Of a stretch of DNA of 42,900 nucleotides, positions 18,513-26,651 are shown piece after piece (position 1 is the stretch's first letter; every line of letters begins with the position of its first letter). The position numbers and the translations under genes were made by a program. Source of the stretch: Saprospiraceae bacterium (GTDB taxonomy: Bacteria; Bacteroidota; Bacteroidia; Chitinophagales; Saprospiraceae); assembly GCA_027080725.1 (NCBI GenBank), contig JALWRC010000089.1:1-42900 (forward strand), written 5' to 3'. The notes beneath the pieces were generated by a model, which saw only the letters and a program-made list of their open reading frames with translations, was not told the origin of the DNA and searched no databases.

Positions 18513-18541
18513 GTGTAGTTATTTTCTGCTCGGAGCACTAG
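18438..18541. repeat. hairpin repeat unit, copy B
   Basis: The second copy of the unit at 18252. It has the same beginning (CTCAAACGGGAG) and the same end (GTAGTTATTTT then GGAGCACTAG), but a shorter middle. The last bases contain the stop codon of the arsR-type gene (CTA, 18538-18540), so the repeat edge runs into the coding sequence. Confidence 0.7.
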
Positions 18542-18864
18542 GCATTATTATTCGAAGGGCAGTTGTTCAAGCAATGCAGAACTTTGACCACACTCTCTTT
18601 TTGTATTTGGCAGAAAATGCTTCGCCCAACTTTTCTAGTGGAAATAACGCCATTCATCCTTAAGTTGCTCAAATGGTGAGATAAGAGTGACTGCTCGATA
18701 TCGAGTTGCTCCTTTAGATCTCCTACCGTAGACTCTCCTTGCTGTATCAAGATAAGAACAATTTTTAGCCGGACAGGATTGGCGATGGTTTTTAGAACCA
18801 TACTTATTTGCAGCAATCGTTCTGCTGAAATGTGGTCTAGTTTTATATTTTCCACGGTTTTCAT
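18538..18864 (-). CDS. ArsR/SmtB-family winged-helix repressor
   Basis: 108 residues with the ArsR pattern: MVLKTIANPVRLKIVLILIQQGESTVGDL, then the recognition helix IEQSLLSHHLSNLRMNGVI and the wing TRKVGRSIFCQIQ. Such proteins repress promoters until a metal, metalloid or thiol signal binds. The classic CxC box in the recognition helix is absent. Cysteines are at 85, 98 and 102, so a C-terminal thiol or metal site is possible but not shown. No metal-resistance gene is adjacent. A -7 element lies 79 nt upstream. The stop codon lies in the edge of a repeated non-coding unit, so the last few residues may differ from relatives. Confidence 0.88.
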   Translation of the reverse strand: MKTVENIKLDHISAERLLQISMVLKTIANPVRLKIVLILIQQGESTVGDLKEQLDIEQSLLSHHLSNLRMNGVISTRKVGRSIFCQIQKESVVKVLHCLNNCPSNNNA

Positions 18865-18942
18865 ATAGTGTTAATTATCGGGTCAAAAGGGAGTTTAACA
18901 ATGATGGTATTCTAAATGCATCCAAAAGCGCATTGGGACATG

Positions 18943-18950
18943 CAAAATTA
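18943..18950 (-). promoter_or_regulatory. -7 promoter element of the arsR-type gene (TAATTTTG on minus)
   Basis: An exact TAnnTTTG match on the minus strand, 79 nt before the start codon. It leaves a leader long enough for an operator. Confidence 0.45.
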
Positions 18951-19147
18951 TGTTTTTTCCTGAAATCTGTAATAAAAATTGGTCATTTATTCTTTGGTTA
19001 TACTAAAATTATGTGTAATGGGGATTTGAGTTCAACACTATTGATAAACAAACTCTCTTGTTATCGATATGCAAAAGCAACCAATTGAGCCAAATATTAT
19101 GGGTAATACTTTATAGATACTTAGGGTTATGCTTAATTAACAGTGTA

Positions 19148-19267
19148 ATGAACAAAATCACAATCAGTAGTACCGTTGCAATCATTTGTAGTGTTTTTTG
19201 GTTACTAAAAGGCAATAATATGCTATTTCATTTCATACCCGATGGATACAAATATGAGTGGAGTTAA
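19148..19267 (+). CDS. possible 39-residue membrane peptide
   Basis: ATG 19148 opens a short frame with one hydrophobic stretch (ISSTVAIICSVFWLL) followed by a polar end (FIPDGYKYEWS). There is no clear promoter or family. It could be a small membrane peptide, the remnant of a longer exported protein, or chance. Confidence 0.2.
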   Translation: MNKITISSTVAIICSVFWLLKGNNMLFHFIPDGYKYEWS

Positions 19268-19390
19268 GATGTATGGAGCACTGGGGAGAAAGGGTTTTTC
19301 GTCATATAACACTTTCTCAAAATCACTATTATTAAAACGCAAGAGTATTACTTTTATTATGTGACAGAAGAAGAATTGCCGAGAGGATTC

Positions 19391-19398
19391 TACCTTTG
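19391..19398 (+). promoter_or_regulatory. -7 promoter element (TACCTTTG)
   Basis: An exact TAnnTTTG match, 22 nt before ATG 19421. It overlaps upstream codons of the longest open frame (which begins at GTG 19361) and so decides the start. Confidence 0.6.
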
Positions 19399-19420
19399 CT
19401 GTACATGTAAAATTTCATTG

Positions 19421-20218
19421 ATGAATTCTGCAAAACTCCAATCCTATCTCCAAGCGAACATCGTTCGCTACAATAATTCTGCGTTCATCGAGGGAGACCC
19501 CATTTCGGTGCCCCATAGGTTCGATGGACTTCAAGACAGGGAAATAACCGGATTTTGGACGGCGATGCTCGCTTGGGGGCAGCGAAAAACGATTATCAAT
19601 AAAGCCATTGAATTGTTTGAGTTGATGGATAATGCGCCGTATGATTTTATTGTTAATCACGAGGAGAAAGACCGGCTACGTTTTGCGGAGTTTAAGCACA
19701 GGACCTTTCAGTATACGGATACGTTATACTTTTTGGAGTTTTTACAACAGTATTATCGAAGGCACGATAGTCTCGAGGAGGCTTTCGTGCGCCACATTCG
19801 GAGAGAAGCCCCCCAAATCAAGGATGCTTTGACGGGATTTCATACCTCTTTCTTTAGCTTAGAGAGCGCCCCACAAAGGACGAGAAAACACGTGGCGACC
19901 CCTGTGAGGGGGTCGACCTGTAAGAGACTAAATATGTTCCTTCGTTGGATGGTAAGGAGCGACTCGGCTGGAGTTGACTTTGGCATGTGGAAGAAAATCC
20001 ATCCCGCCTGGCTAATGATCCCACTGGATGTACATGTCGAAAGGACGGCAAGGCAACTGGGGATGCTCACAGTTAAATCCAGAAATTGGTCGGCGGTAGA
20101 GGAAATTACGCGCTTTTGTAGAGAGATATTCCCATTGGATCCAGCGGTTTGCGATTATGCACTGTTTGGTCTTTCGATACAAAAAAATTTAGGGCAGCCC
20201 TGTGAAGGACTACCCTAA
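19421..20218 (+). CDS. TIGR02757 family protein (DUF2400)
   Basis: 265 residues from ATG 19421. An upstream GTG would add 20 residues that overlap the -7 promoter element. The family is common in Bacteroidota and its function is unknown. Recognised features: FIEGDPISVPHRF near residue 24-36, REITGFWTAMLAWGQRKTI, FQYTDTLYFLEFLQ, then the strongly conserved CKRLNMFLRWMVRSDSAGVDFGMW and IPLDVHVERTARQLGML. The C terminus DPAVCDYALFGL is also typical. It appears cytoplasmic. The 3' end of the gene forms part of a hairpin that may terminate the convergent cytochrome gene. Confidence 0.88.
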   Translation: MNSAKLQSYLQANIVRYNNSAFIEGDPISVPHRFDGLQDREITGFWTAMLAWGQRKTIINKAIELFELMDNAPYDFIVNHEEKDRLRFAEFKHRTFQYTDTLYFLEFLQQYYRRHDSLEEAFVRHIRREAPQIKDALTGFHTSFFSLESAPQRTRKHVATPVRGSTCKRLNMFLRWMVRSDSAGVDFGMWKKIHPAWLMIPLDVHVERTARQLGMLTVKSRNWSAVEEITRFCREIFPLDPAVCDYALFGLSIQKNLGQPCEGLP

Positions 20219-20219
20219 A
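20181..20219 (-). terminator. terminator of the ric-cytochrome c operon
   Basis: TTTAGGG (20188-20194) pairs with CCCTAAA (20213-20219), with a further imperfect inner stem. The T run lies on the minus strand (complement of AAAAAAA at 20181-20187). It overlaps the last codons of the convergent gene. Confidence 0.6.
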
Positions 20220-20282
20220 CCACTTATATGAAAAACACTTTGCTGACTAAATTAGAATAAGATGGTGTCTGCTCCGGACATT

Positions 20283-20810
20283 TTAACATTTGGACCTGAG
20301 ATACTCTACAACTGCTCTCGCTTCGTCTTTTTTGACAGCCATATTAGACATTGGAGTCTTATACTCTTCCAAAAGCTTTTTAGCTTCGGGATCCTCCTTG
20401 ATCATTTTGTCCGGAGCCATAATCATATTCATAATCCAGGCGATGGAACGTTTTTTGGTTACACAGCCCAAGGGAGGACCAATAATTTTGACGTCCAGCT
20501 TGTGACAGACCATGCATTTGGTTTTAAAGATAGACTCCCCTTTGGTCGCCATCGCTTGATCGAGAGCGCCCAATTGGATATCTTCTGTGATCGGACCAAC
20601 TCCAAGGCTTTTAGTCTCAGTAGCAGCCTTGGCCGGTTCTTGTGCCTTCGGCATTTCTTTTTTAACTGCTTTCTGCTGATGAGATATGGCCTCATTGGAT
20701 TGTTTGATGGTTCCTTTGGGCGTTTTAGATGATTTTTGCTCTCCTCCGCTTCCACAACTCACAAGAGAAAAGAGCAAGACAGCGCTCAATAATAACATTA
20801 TTCTTTTCAT
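20283..20810 (-). CDS. c-type cytochrome lipoprotein
   Basis: 175 residues. The lipobox LVSC makes Cys19 the lipid-anchored N terminus. A Lys/Pro/Ala-rich linker runs to about residue 70. The haem domain has CMVCH at 99-103 (covalent haem, His103 axial ligand), GPPLGCV at 111-117 and a probable axial Met in KTPMSNM (154 or 157), a class I cytochrome c. It should transfer electrons at the outer face of a membrane. It follows ric by 20 bp on the same strand, so it is probably expressed under the same conditions. A role in nitric-oxide or oxidative-stress respiration is inferred from this pairing only. Confidence 0.9.
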   Translation of the reverse strand: MKRIMLLLSAVLLFSLVSCGSGGEQKSSKTPKGTIKQSNEAISHQQKAVKKEMPKAQEPAKAATETKSLGVGPITEDIQLGALDQAMATKGESIFKTKCMVCHKLDVKIIGPPLGCVTKKRSIAWIMNMIMAPDKMIKEDPEAKKLLEEYKTPMSNMAVKKDEARAVVEYLRSKC

Positions 20811-20830
20811 AAACAGATAAATTAAGTGGT

Positions 20831-21556
20831 TTAATAATTGGATTGAATGTAGTTTGAGATTTTCTGAAATAAAATGTTATTCTCGAGATGGATATGGTTA
20901 AACAAGTCATCTCTAAACTCGGATAGTTTCTTGTAGAATACTTTGAACGTGTTGCATGCGTCTGCCGGTGGTATAAAATTGTTGGTTATTCTCTCTAACC
21001 TTAACATTTTGTCTCCGACTGCGACATGATCATCTTGCAAGTTCTGAAGAATTTTTTTGGATTGAGTCACCAAGGTTTTTGAAGAAGAGGAATTATCTTG
21101 GATGAGCTTTTTTAGAATTATAAAGTCAACCTCTTCTTCCAGCTTCAAATGTTTTAATAGCTCATCTTCAAAGTATTGTAATATTTGTAATACCTCAAAG
21201 GTTTCCTCGTGCGCACTTCCATGTGCATTGTAGACTTTTTCTCCATATTGCAATAAGATGGGAAGACTGGACCTTACGTAAGGATGATGTGTGTTGTTGA
21301 TGAAGTCAATCAAAAAGGATACAGACCAGTTTTGATAGTCATGTACTGGCCCTTTGGTATCTCTCATCGCTTCCTCCAAGGATTGCAAAATGGACTTAAG
21401 CTCAATTCCTTTTACCTTGCATACTTCACCGAGTAAACGCTCTCCGCGGCAACAAAAATCTATACCAAAGTCTTTAAATACATCTGCAGTGCGGATGTCA
21501 GATGATACGATTTCTCCTACTTTTTTCCCTTTTAGGTCCTCTATACTCCAAAGCAT
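20831..21556 (-). CDS. ric: iron-sulfur cluster repair di-iron protein (RIC/ScdA/YtfE family)
   Basis: 241 residues from ATG 21556 (MLWSIEDLKGKKVGEIV). Longer upstream frames are excluded by a -7 element TAACTTTG 16 nt before this start. Residues 5-60 are the ScdA N-terminal domain with the conserved Cys-Cys of DFCCRG. The rest is a hemerythrin-like four-helix bundle that holds the di-iron site, with ligand-bearing segments INNTHHPYV, AHGSAHEE, LKHLKLEEEVDF, LQDDHVAVGDKM and FNHIHLENNILF. RIC proteins restore Fe-S clusters damaged by nitric oxide or peroxide. The downstream cytochrome c gene is in the same operon. Confidence 0.93.
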   Translation of the reverse strand: MLWSIEDLKGKKVGEIVSSDIRTADVFKDFGIDFCCRGERLLGEVCKVKGIELKSILQSLEEAMRDTKGPVHDYQNWSVSFLIDFINNTHHPYVRSSLPILLQYGEKVYNAHGSAHEETFEVLQILQYFEDELLKHLKLEEEVDFIILKKLIQDNSSSSKTLVTQSKKILQNLQDDHVAVGDKMLRLERITNNFIPPADACNTFKVFYKKLSEFRDDLFNHIHLENNILFQKISNYIQSNY

Positions 21557-21571
21557 GTGAAATATTTTCGG

Positions 21572-21599
21572 CAAAGTTATCTTCAATCCCATGCCCAAA
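21572..21599 (-). promoter_or_regulatory. ric promoter: TTTG, 16-nt spacer, TAACTTTG
   Basis: On the minus strand TTTG (complement of 21596-21599) and the exact -7 element TAACTTTG (complement of 21572-21579) are 16 nt apart, slightly shorter than the usual spacing. It lies 15 nt from the ric ATG and fixes the start. Confidence 0.65.
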
Positions 21600-21990
21600 T
21601 CATGACATCTACCAACTAGAAAGATGATATTTATCACTTTTTTAAAATACAACTGATTTTCACCCCCTCAGTGGAAGAACGCTGTGATCCAAGATATGAA
21701 CACTTAGTTAAAGTCTACACACAAATAGAGGGGCTATTATTGGTGAGGTTTTAAGTCCAATGGCACAAAAAACTATATCCTTAAGTTGTTGTAAATGAGT
21801 ATTTAGAAATTTTACATCACGAAGAATTTGATCACATAGCAACTTCTTGAATCTGGCCAAATTCTTATTTATTGGTCTCCTCTCTCTTTTCCCATTTATT
21901 TTGAATTAATTATAAGTATAACAGTTTTTAAGCAAAAAACCCCATCTAATTGAATTTTTGTATGTAACTTACGGGTCTAAATCCGGGATA
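21600..21990. other. spacer upstream of ric and the HTH regulator
   Basis: No gene or convincing repeat. A -7-like AATTTTTG (21953-21960, one mismatch) lies 30 nt before ATG 21991. It overlaps the TTG at 21958 that would otherwise be an upstream start. Confidence 0.35.
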
Positions 21991-23028
21991 ATGGATAAGA
22001 CAAAAGCCATTGAAATTCAAAAAAAACTACTAGAACTCGTATTCAAGTCGTCCGAACGAAGGCAAGACATTATTGATGTACTTGGAGAATTGTTTCATGT
22101 AGGAAGAGCTAACATCTATAAAAAGGTGAGAGGAGACACTCTTTTGTCCTTACCTGAAATCATTGCAGTAATGCAGCGATTTCATATCAGCTTTGACCAA
22201 TTTGTCATCGACAGCAAGACCAATGTGGAGTTTTTTTTTCCTTATCTAAATAATCCCATCAAACGCTTTGTAGATTATGTCGCTCCTTTACACAAAATTG
22301 TTGAAGAATTTGCGCTTCTACCGGATATTGAGATTTATTACGCCACAGCAGAGCTTCCATTTTTCTACTACTACATGAGCAAACCCATTACTGCCTTCAA
22401 GCTTTATTCATATGCCCACACGACCTGGCAATTGCCGGGTTATATCGACAGAAAATACAATGCAGAGGAGTTTACGGAATTTGTACATTTGGATCCTTAC
22501 ATAGATGGCGTCATTCACAATTATTATAAAATGCCCAATACCGAATTATGGAATATCAATATACTCAATAATACCCTCAATCAGATTAAGACCTTTTTAA
22601 GAAGTGGACTCTTTGAAAAACCGGAATATTCTCTTGTGCTATTGGATGAGTTGCGAAAGTTGATGAAGCATGTTTGCTCTATGGCTAAACACGGAAAGAA
22701 GTTTGTTCTCAACAAAACAGAGCCAAATGATCATTCTGCTGATTTTGTGCTTTACCACAATGAAATCGCACATACCAACAACACCTTACTCGTACTTTCC
22801 AAACATATGAATGCCGTGTTCACCGCATTTGACAATCCCAACTTTATCATTAGCCGCAATCCAGCTTTGGTAGAGCACACTTTCAACTGGATGAAAAGTA
22901 TCAAACAGCATTCCCAACCTGTTACCAAAGATGCACGAAATAACCGCCTCTATCTCTTTGACCAAATCGAGAAGAGAATACTATGGACGGAGGAGGATAT
23001 CAAAGCTTATCTCGCCAAAAATCGATAG
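21991..23028 (+). CDS. helix-turn-helix transcriptional regulator with large uncharacterised C-terminal domain
   Basis: 345 residues from ATG 21991 (MDKTKAIEIQ). An in-frame TTG 33 nt upstream falls in a -7-like sequence. Residues about 5-65 form a Cro/phage-repressor type helix-turn-helix (KSSERRQDIIDVLGELFHVGRANIYKKVRGDTLLSLPEIIAVMQRF). The remaining 280 residues contain no domain I can name. They are rich in aromatic and Tyr residues (FFYYYMSKPITAFKLYSY) and probably form a helical sensing or oligomerisation domain. This architecture recurs in Bacteroidota regulators. Target genes are unknown. It is convergent with the cyclase gene. Confidence 0.75.
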   Translation: MDKTKAIEIQKKLLELVFKSSERRQDIIDVLGELFHVGRANIYKKVRGDTLLSLPEIIAVMQRFHISFDQFVIDSKTNVEFFFPYLNNPIKRFVDYVAPLHKIVEEFALLPDIEIYYATAELPFFYYYMSKPITAFKLYSYAHTTWQLPGYIDRKYNAEEFTEFVHLDPYIDGVIHNYYKMPNTELWNINILNNTLNQIKTFLRSGLFEKPEYSLVLLDELRKLMKHVCSMAKHGKKFVLNKTEPNDHSADFVLYHNEIAHTNNTLLVLSKHMNAVFTAFDNPNFIISRNPALVEHTFNWMKSIKQHSQPVTKDARNNRLYLFDQIEKRILWTEEDIKAYLAKNR

Positions 23029-23066
23029 CACACCAAGAATACAGGGCCATCCAATGATACAAACCC

Positions 23067-23834
23067 TCAGATTTCCGGTTGGGTGATGGCATAGATTACA
23101 GGACTGGTCGGGCAAGCATCCAGTTGGATTTGGAGTATCTGGAGGTAAAGCATGTATAGACCGTCCGGAATGGTATCCGGCACGTAAATCAGCTCGGTAA
23201 TAGTGGCCGTTGTTCTGGGATTTGAAGGGTAGTTCCAAAAAGCCTTATGCGCAGCCAGTTGGCCTCCATCTTGTTCCCTATCGACGGAAGGCAGGTCTGT
23301 CAGGAGATGATGTATGCCTGATTCTCGCACGAAGTCCAAAGCTTTGGGGTCAAAATATGGAGGATTGGTATCGGTATAATCTGTATTCATTTTTGCAGGA
23401 GCATTGGGAAGAGTGCGGACAATGAGTGCTTCGATGTTATCAGTAGACCCGGATAGTATTTCTTTCATTTGAAGCGAAGAAATCACCAAATCTCCCTTGT
23501 CGTTTTCTTCGGGTCTTACAGTAATCAGACGAGCAAAAAACATTTGTTTGCCCGGGATCTCCCCGATAAATACCGGCAAATTGGAGATATGCCGCACTGA
23601 TTCGGTATGGGTACCATTGCCGTGTGGATTCCACTTGACGTTATAAAAATTGACCGGAGCACCCGCTTCTATCGCCCCCGTAAAATCTCCGGAAATAAGC
23701 GGGTCAAAGGAAAGAGGAGGCGCTCCAAAGCATCTAAGCGGGGATCTGTCTTTAAAGGGAATGCCGATGGGTATGGGATCTTCTAAATCAATCTGTACTT
23801 TCCGGTGGTCCGCAATATATATTTCACATTTCAT
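23067..23834 (-). CDS. cyclase-family metal-dependent hydrolase (kynurenine-formamidase-like)
   Basis: 255 residues. The cyclase-family metal motif is HGNGTHTE (71-78, His71, His76, Glu78), close to the HxGTHxD of bacterial kynurenine formamidases. The second half has the expected LLTDLPSVDREQDGGQLAAHKAFW block with acidic and His residues. Amide or ester hydrolysis is expected. No tryptophan-catabolic gene is nearby, so the substrate is open. There is no signal peptide. A -7 element (TATATTTG) lies 41 nt upstream. The gene follows the DnaJ gene by 63 bp. Confidence 0.85.
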   Translation of the reverse strand: MKCEIYIADHRKVQIDLEDPIPIGIPFKDRSPLRCFGAPPLSFDPLISGDFTGAIEAGAPVNFYNVKWNPHGNGTHTESVRHISNLPVFIGEIPGKQMFFARLITVRPEENDKGDLVISSLQMKEILSGSTDNIEALIVRTLPNAPAKMNTDYTDTNPPYFDPKALDFVRESGIHHLLTDLPSVDREQDGGQLAAHKAFWNYPSNPRTTATITELIYVPDTIPDGLYMLYLQILQIQLDACPTSPVIYAITQPEI

Positions 23835-23874
23835 AGAACTGCTGTTAGTAATAGGAGAGGAGGGCGTGGCTCAC

Positions 23875-23882
23875 CAAATATA
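23875..23882 (-). promoter_or_regulatory. -7 promoter element of the cyclase gene (TATATTTG on minus)
   Basis: An exact TAnnTTTG match on the minus strand between the dnaJ-type gene and the cyclase gene, showing that the latter can be transcribed separately. Confidence 0.5.
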
Positions 23883-23897
23883 AAAATACAAAGTACA

Positions 23898-24833
23898 TTA
23901 TTTTTGGAGGTCTCTGAGTTTTTCATAGAGAGCTTTTTCCTCTTTTGACAAGACTTTAGGCACTTTAATCTGCAATGTCGCATATAAGTCTCCCCTGGAG
24001 CCGTCTTTCTTAAATAAACCTTTTCCTCGCAATCTGAATTTCTTGCCCGAGGAGGTTCCGGCAGGTATTTTAACCCGTGCTTTGCTTCCCTCAGGTGTGG
24101 GAACAGCGACTTTACCACCTAACACAGCGGTGGGTACATCCACAAATGCATCGACATATAGATCTTCTCCTTCCGCTTTGAATTCCGGTGGTAGTGCGAT
24201 ATGGTAGGTGATGTATAAATCACCCGGTGTTCCTCCATTGATCCCCGGGCCACCTTTGCCTCTAATGCGTATTTTTTGTCCGTGTCGCGCTCCGGGTTTA
24301 ATCTTCAGCTTAAGGCGCTTCCCGTCGAGCTGAATAATGTGTTCGCCTCCTTTAAGCGCTTCTTCAAAACCGATATTGAGTACAGATTGGTAATTCTGCC
24401 CTCTCATCGAAGAAGAGCGACGGCTTCTCCCTCCTCCAAACGGATCTCCTCCGGCTGCACCCCCGAAAAATGTCCGGAAAAAGTCAGAAAAGGCTCCCCC
24501 TCCTGCACCGGTCTCAAAGGTAAATTGTCCTCCTTGTCCTCCCATGTATTGGGACCAATCAAACCCTTGACCTCCACGAGCACCACCACTTCTTTGGAAT
24601 TGCTCGTATTGCTCCCAGTCGGCACCCAATTGATCATACTTTTTTCGCTTTTCCGGATCGCTCAGTACGGCATGCGCTTCACCAATTTCTTTAAATTTCT
24701 CTTCGGCAGCAGCATTTCCTTTGTTTTTATCCGGGTGGTACTTTTTTGCCAGTTTGCGATAAGCCTTCTTTATTTGATCCTGAGTAGCATCCTTAAAAAC
24801 TCCCAAAATCTTGTAGTAATCTTTATAATTCAC
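23898..24833 (-). CDS. DnaJ-type co-chaperone without zinc finger (CbpA-like)
   Basis: 311 residues. The J domain is at 1-70 with the HPD motif (YHPDKNKG) that stimulates the Hsp70 ATPase. A Gly/Phe-rich linker spans about 80-145 ([18 protein letters not shown] and similar). Two C-terminal substrate-binding domains follow ([19 protein letters not shown]..., [22 protein letters not shown], and a final [20 protein letters not shown]). The Cys-rich zinc finger of DnaJ is absent, so this is a class II co-chaperone of the CbpA kind. It is intact and has no partner dnaK gene in the window. Confidence 0.94.
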   Translation of the reverse strand: MNYKDYYKILGVFKDATQDQIKKAYRKLAKKYHPDKNKGNAAAEEKFKEIGEAHAVLSDPEKRKKYDQLGADWEQYEQFQRSGGARGGQGFDWSQYMGGQGGQFTFETGAGGGAFSDFFRTFFGGAAGGDPFGGGRSRRSSSMRGQNYQSVLNIGFEEALKGGEHIIQLDGKRLKLKIKPGARHGQKIRIRGKGGPGINGGTPGDLYITYHIALPPEFKAEGEDLYVDAFVDVPTAVLGGKVAVPTPEGSKARVKIPAGTSSGKKFRLRGKGLFKKDGSRGDLYATLQIKVPKVLSKEEKALYEKLRDLQK

Positions 24834-25029
24834 TTCTAACTCTTTTATTCTTCTTTGAAAAATATCATTCTATCCTGTTCTCCGTATGACATCACCGGCC
24901 AACGGTGTTGTACAATAACTCTACAACAATTGTCCCAAACCCTGTTTTAGTGCCATTTAGTCACACGTGAAGGGGATTTGTCTGTCAATTTAACATACCG
25001 TTATTATGATTTGTTGCTGGTCGACGATT

Positions 25030-25566
25030 TCATGCCAAACAAAACTTGCTACATTCTTCCCAATGGTCTCCATTGTGGCGCAAGACAGATACATGATCTT
25101 GCCTGCAAGATAGCTGCAATGGTAGCCCAGAGAAGTACCTCCAGGCCTCCACAAAACGTTCAGGAGATAAATCTCTAAAGGCGATAGTAACATGTGGCAC
25201 AAATGAAGCGCGGTGTGGAGTTTTACCCAGTATTTCGAACAATTTCCGTCTCCAGACAGGCAGCTCAACAGGACCTTTGGCTTGTGCGTAAATCGTGTGA
25301 TTTTTGAAATGGTGGAAGCCGTCGAGTTGCCAGTCGAAAGAAGGCAAAGTTGCCGACCATTTCATTACGAGATCCGTCAATATTTCTTCCTTGACAACGG
25401 GGTAGTGAAATGGGGGAACAATGGTCACATGCGGAGTTGAGCGCATGGCCCTGCAGGAATCAAATGTATCACAGGCGTACTGCTGCAACCTGCGGATATG
25501 CCGGGCCGCTTCGCCGGATAAAACCCATGCGATATAATACATCCGGTATTCGGGCTTGACGCCCAT
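25030..25566 (-). CDS. 2H phosphoesterase / 2'-5' RNA ligase family protein
   Basis: 178 residues with both HxT motifs of the 2H superfamily: PHVTIVPPF (His46, Thr48) and PHVTIAFRD (His125, Thr127). Members cleave or form 2',3'-cyclic or 2'-5' phosphodiester bonds in RNA or nucleotides. It is slightly shorter than ThpR, and its true substrate cannot be read from sequence. The ATG is 1 nt after the stop of the haem-binding gene, so the two are co-transcribed from the promoter at 26029. Confidence 0.85.
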   Translation of the reverse strand: MGVKPEYRMYYIAWVLSGEAARHIRRLQQYACDTFDSCRAMRSTPHVTIVPPFHYPVVKEEILTDLVMKWSATLPSFDWQLDGFHHFKNHTIYAQAKGPVELPVWRRKLFEILGKTPHRASFVPHVTIAFRDLSPERFVEAWRYFSGLPLQLSCRQDHVSVLRHNGDHWEECSKFCLA

Positions 25567-25567
25567 G

Positions 25568-26008
25568 TTATAGGGATTTGAACCACTCCATCAGTTGAGC
25601 TCGTTGATCGTCGGAAAGCCGTGCTTCCGGGTGCAGAAGCGTATATCCCGCCAGCGGCATTTCTTTCTTTTCGACTTCTTCGACCATTTCTTCGAGCAAA
25701 TGATTCTTTTTCTTTGGGCTCAATTTACCCCAGGTAGAAAAGTTAAAATACTCCCGCCCTTCTTCGACATGGTGTCCTATCAACCAGGAGACCGGAGCAA
25801 TATTGGAATACCAGGGCCACTTCGTCTCAAAACTATGACAATCGTAACACGCTTGTTGTAGCATTTTTTTGATGGGCTCAGGAGGAGTATTGATCTGTAT
25901 GAAATGGTCGGCCGGATCGGTCTCAGGAATAGATTTGTCCACTCTAAACAGCTGGATGATAACGAGCAAACCGACAACAGCGAGAATAAATTTTGTTTTC
26001 TTCTTCAT
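25568..26008 (-). CDS. haem-binding domain protein (Haem_bd family, CxxCH)
   Basis: 146 residues. Residues 5-22 are a hydrophobic signal anchor. The domain that follows carries ACYDCHSFETKWPWYSNIAPVSW with CYDCH at 54-58, the covalent haem motif of the Haem_bd family, and a conserved C-terminal segment EEVEKKEMPLAGYTLLHPEA with SDDQRAQLMEWF. It is probably exposed to the periplasm. Redox or haem-sensing roles are proposed for relatives but unproven. It is the first gene of a two-gene operon with the 2H phosphoesterase, an unusual pairing whose meaning I cannot see. Confidence 0.87.
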   Translation of the reverse strand: MKKKTKFILAVVGLLVIIQLFRVDKSIPETDPADHFIQINTPPEPIKKMLQQACYDCHSFETKWPWYSNIAPVSWLIGHHVEEGREYFNFSTWGKLSPKKKNHLLEEMVEEVEKKEMPLAGYTLLHPEARLSDDQRAQLMEWFKSL

Positions 26009-26028
26009 GCCAATAGTTGTAATTTAGT

Positions 26029-26036
26029 GCAAATCT
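26029..26036 (-). promoter_or_regulatory. -7 promoter element (TAGATTTG on minus)
   Basis: An exact TAnnTTTG match on the minus strand, 20 nt before the haem-binding gene start. No -33 TTG seen. Confidence 0.55.
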
Positions 26037-26114
26037 ATTGAAAAAATAGAATAATTGTGGCCGAATAGTAATATCATTGCATGTCAAATCGGAATAAAAG
26101 TAAATAAGGAAGAC

Positions 26115-26588
26115 ATGAAAGTAGAATGGAGATATGCACTGCTCATAGCCCTGTTTGAGGTGGTGAGACTATTTACGGAATACCATATCGGACTTCAAGG
26201 AAAGTATTTGGAATATGGCTGGATCAGCTCTTTTGTATTGATTGTATTTATAGTTGGGTCCATCTACTATGCTGTTGATGATAATCTGACACTGGCAGTA
26301 GGAGCACAAAACCCGGTATTAATCGGGGCAAAGACCGGTTTTTTTGTAATGCTCCTCACAGGGGCTTTGATGGCCGGCGCCCATTATTTGTTTTTTAAGT
26401 ATTACAATACCGGGTATTTTGACGTATTGATAGCTTATGCCAAAGACGCCGGATTGAGCAGCAAGGAGCTCACTCAGATATACCGGTTGCCCAATCATTT
26501 GAGGATGTTTATTTTTTATCCTTCTTATGGCTTGGTGCTCGGGGCTATCAGTGCATGGATATTGCGCAAAAGACGTCAGAGAGTATAG
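26115..26588 (+). CDS. four-helix membrane protein, probable DUF4199
   Basis: 157 residues from ATG 26115, which is preceded by a purine-rich AAGGAAGA. The open frame begins 60 nt earlier at a TTG without support. Four hydrophobic helices can be placed: about 6-20, 36-53, 72-95 and 132-150, with a short soluble loop (YYNTGYFDVLIAYAKDAGLSSKELTQIYRL) before the last and a basic C terminus (RKRRQRV). The size and layout fit the Bacteroidota DUF4199 family, which has no known function. A one-mismatch -7 element (TATCATTG, 26072-26079) may be its promoter. Confidence 0.65.
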   Translation: MKVEWRYALLIALFEVVRLFTEYHIGLQGKYLEYGWISSFVLIVFIVGSIYYAVDDNLTLAVGAQNPVLIGAKTGFFVMLLTGALMAGAHYLFFKYYNTGYFDVLIAYAKDAGLSSKELTQIYRLPNHLRMFIFYPSYGLVLGAISAWILRKRRQRV

Positions 26589-26651
26589 ATTTGGGGCCTG
26601 AATAGTGCAATATGCCTGGGGAGTTACCTCACGATGCTTATCATCACAAGA

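Larger units (their letters stand above)
18865..19420. other. 556-bp spacer between arsR-type gene and TIGR02757 gene
   Basis: AT-rich. It holds the arsR-type promoter (18943-18950), a doubtful 39-codon frame (19148-19267) and the -7 element of the next gene (19391-19398). I see no RNA gene or repeat. Confidence 0.4.

Noticed and set aside
18865-19420. Hidden tRNA or riboswitch in the spacer
   Set aside because: No cloverleaf, T-loop signature (GGTTCRANYCC) or recognisable aptamer core could be found by eye. Only promoter elements and a doubtful short frame are there.
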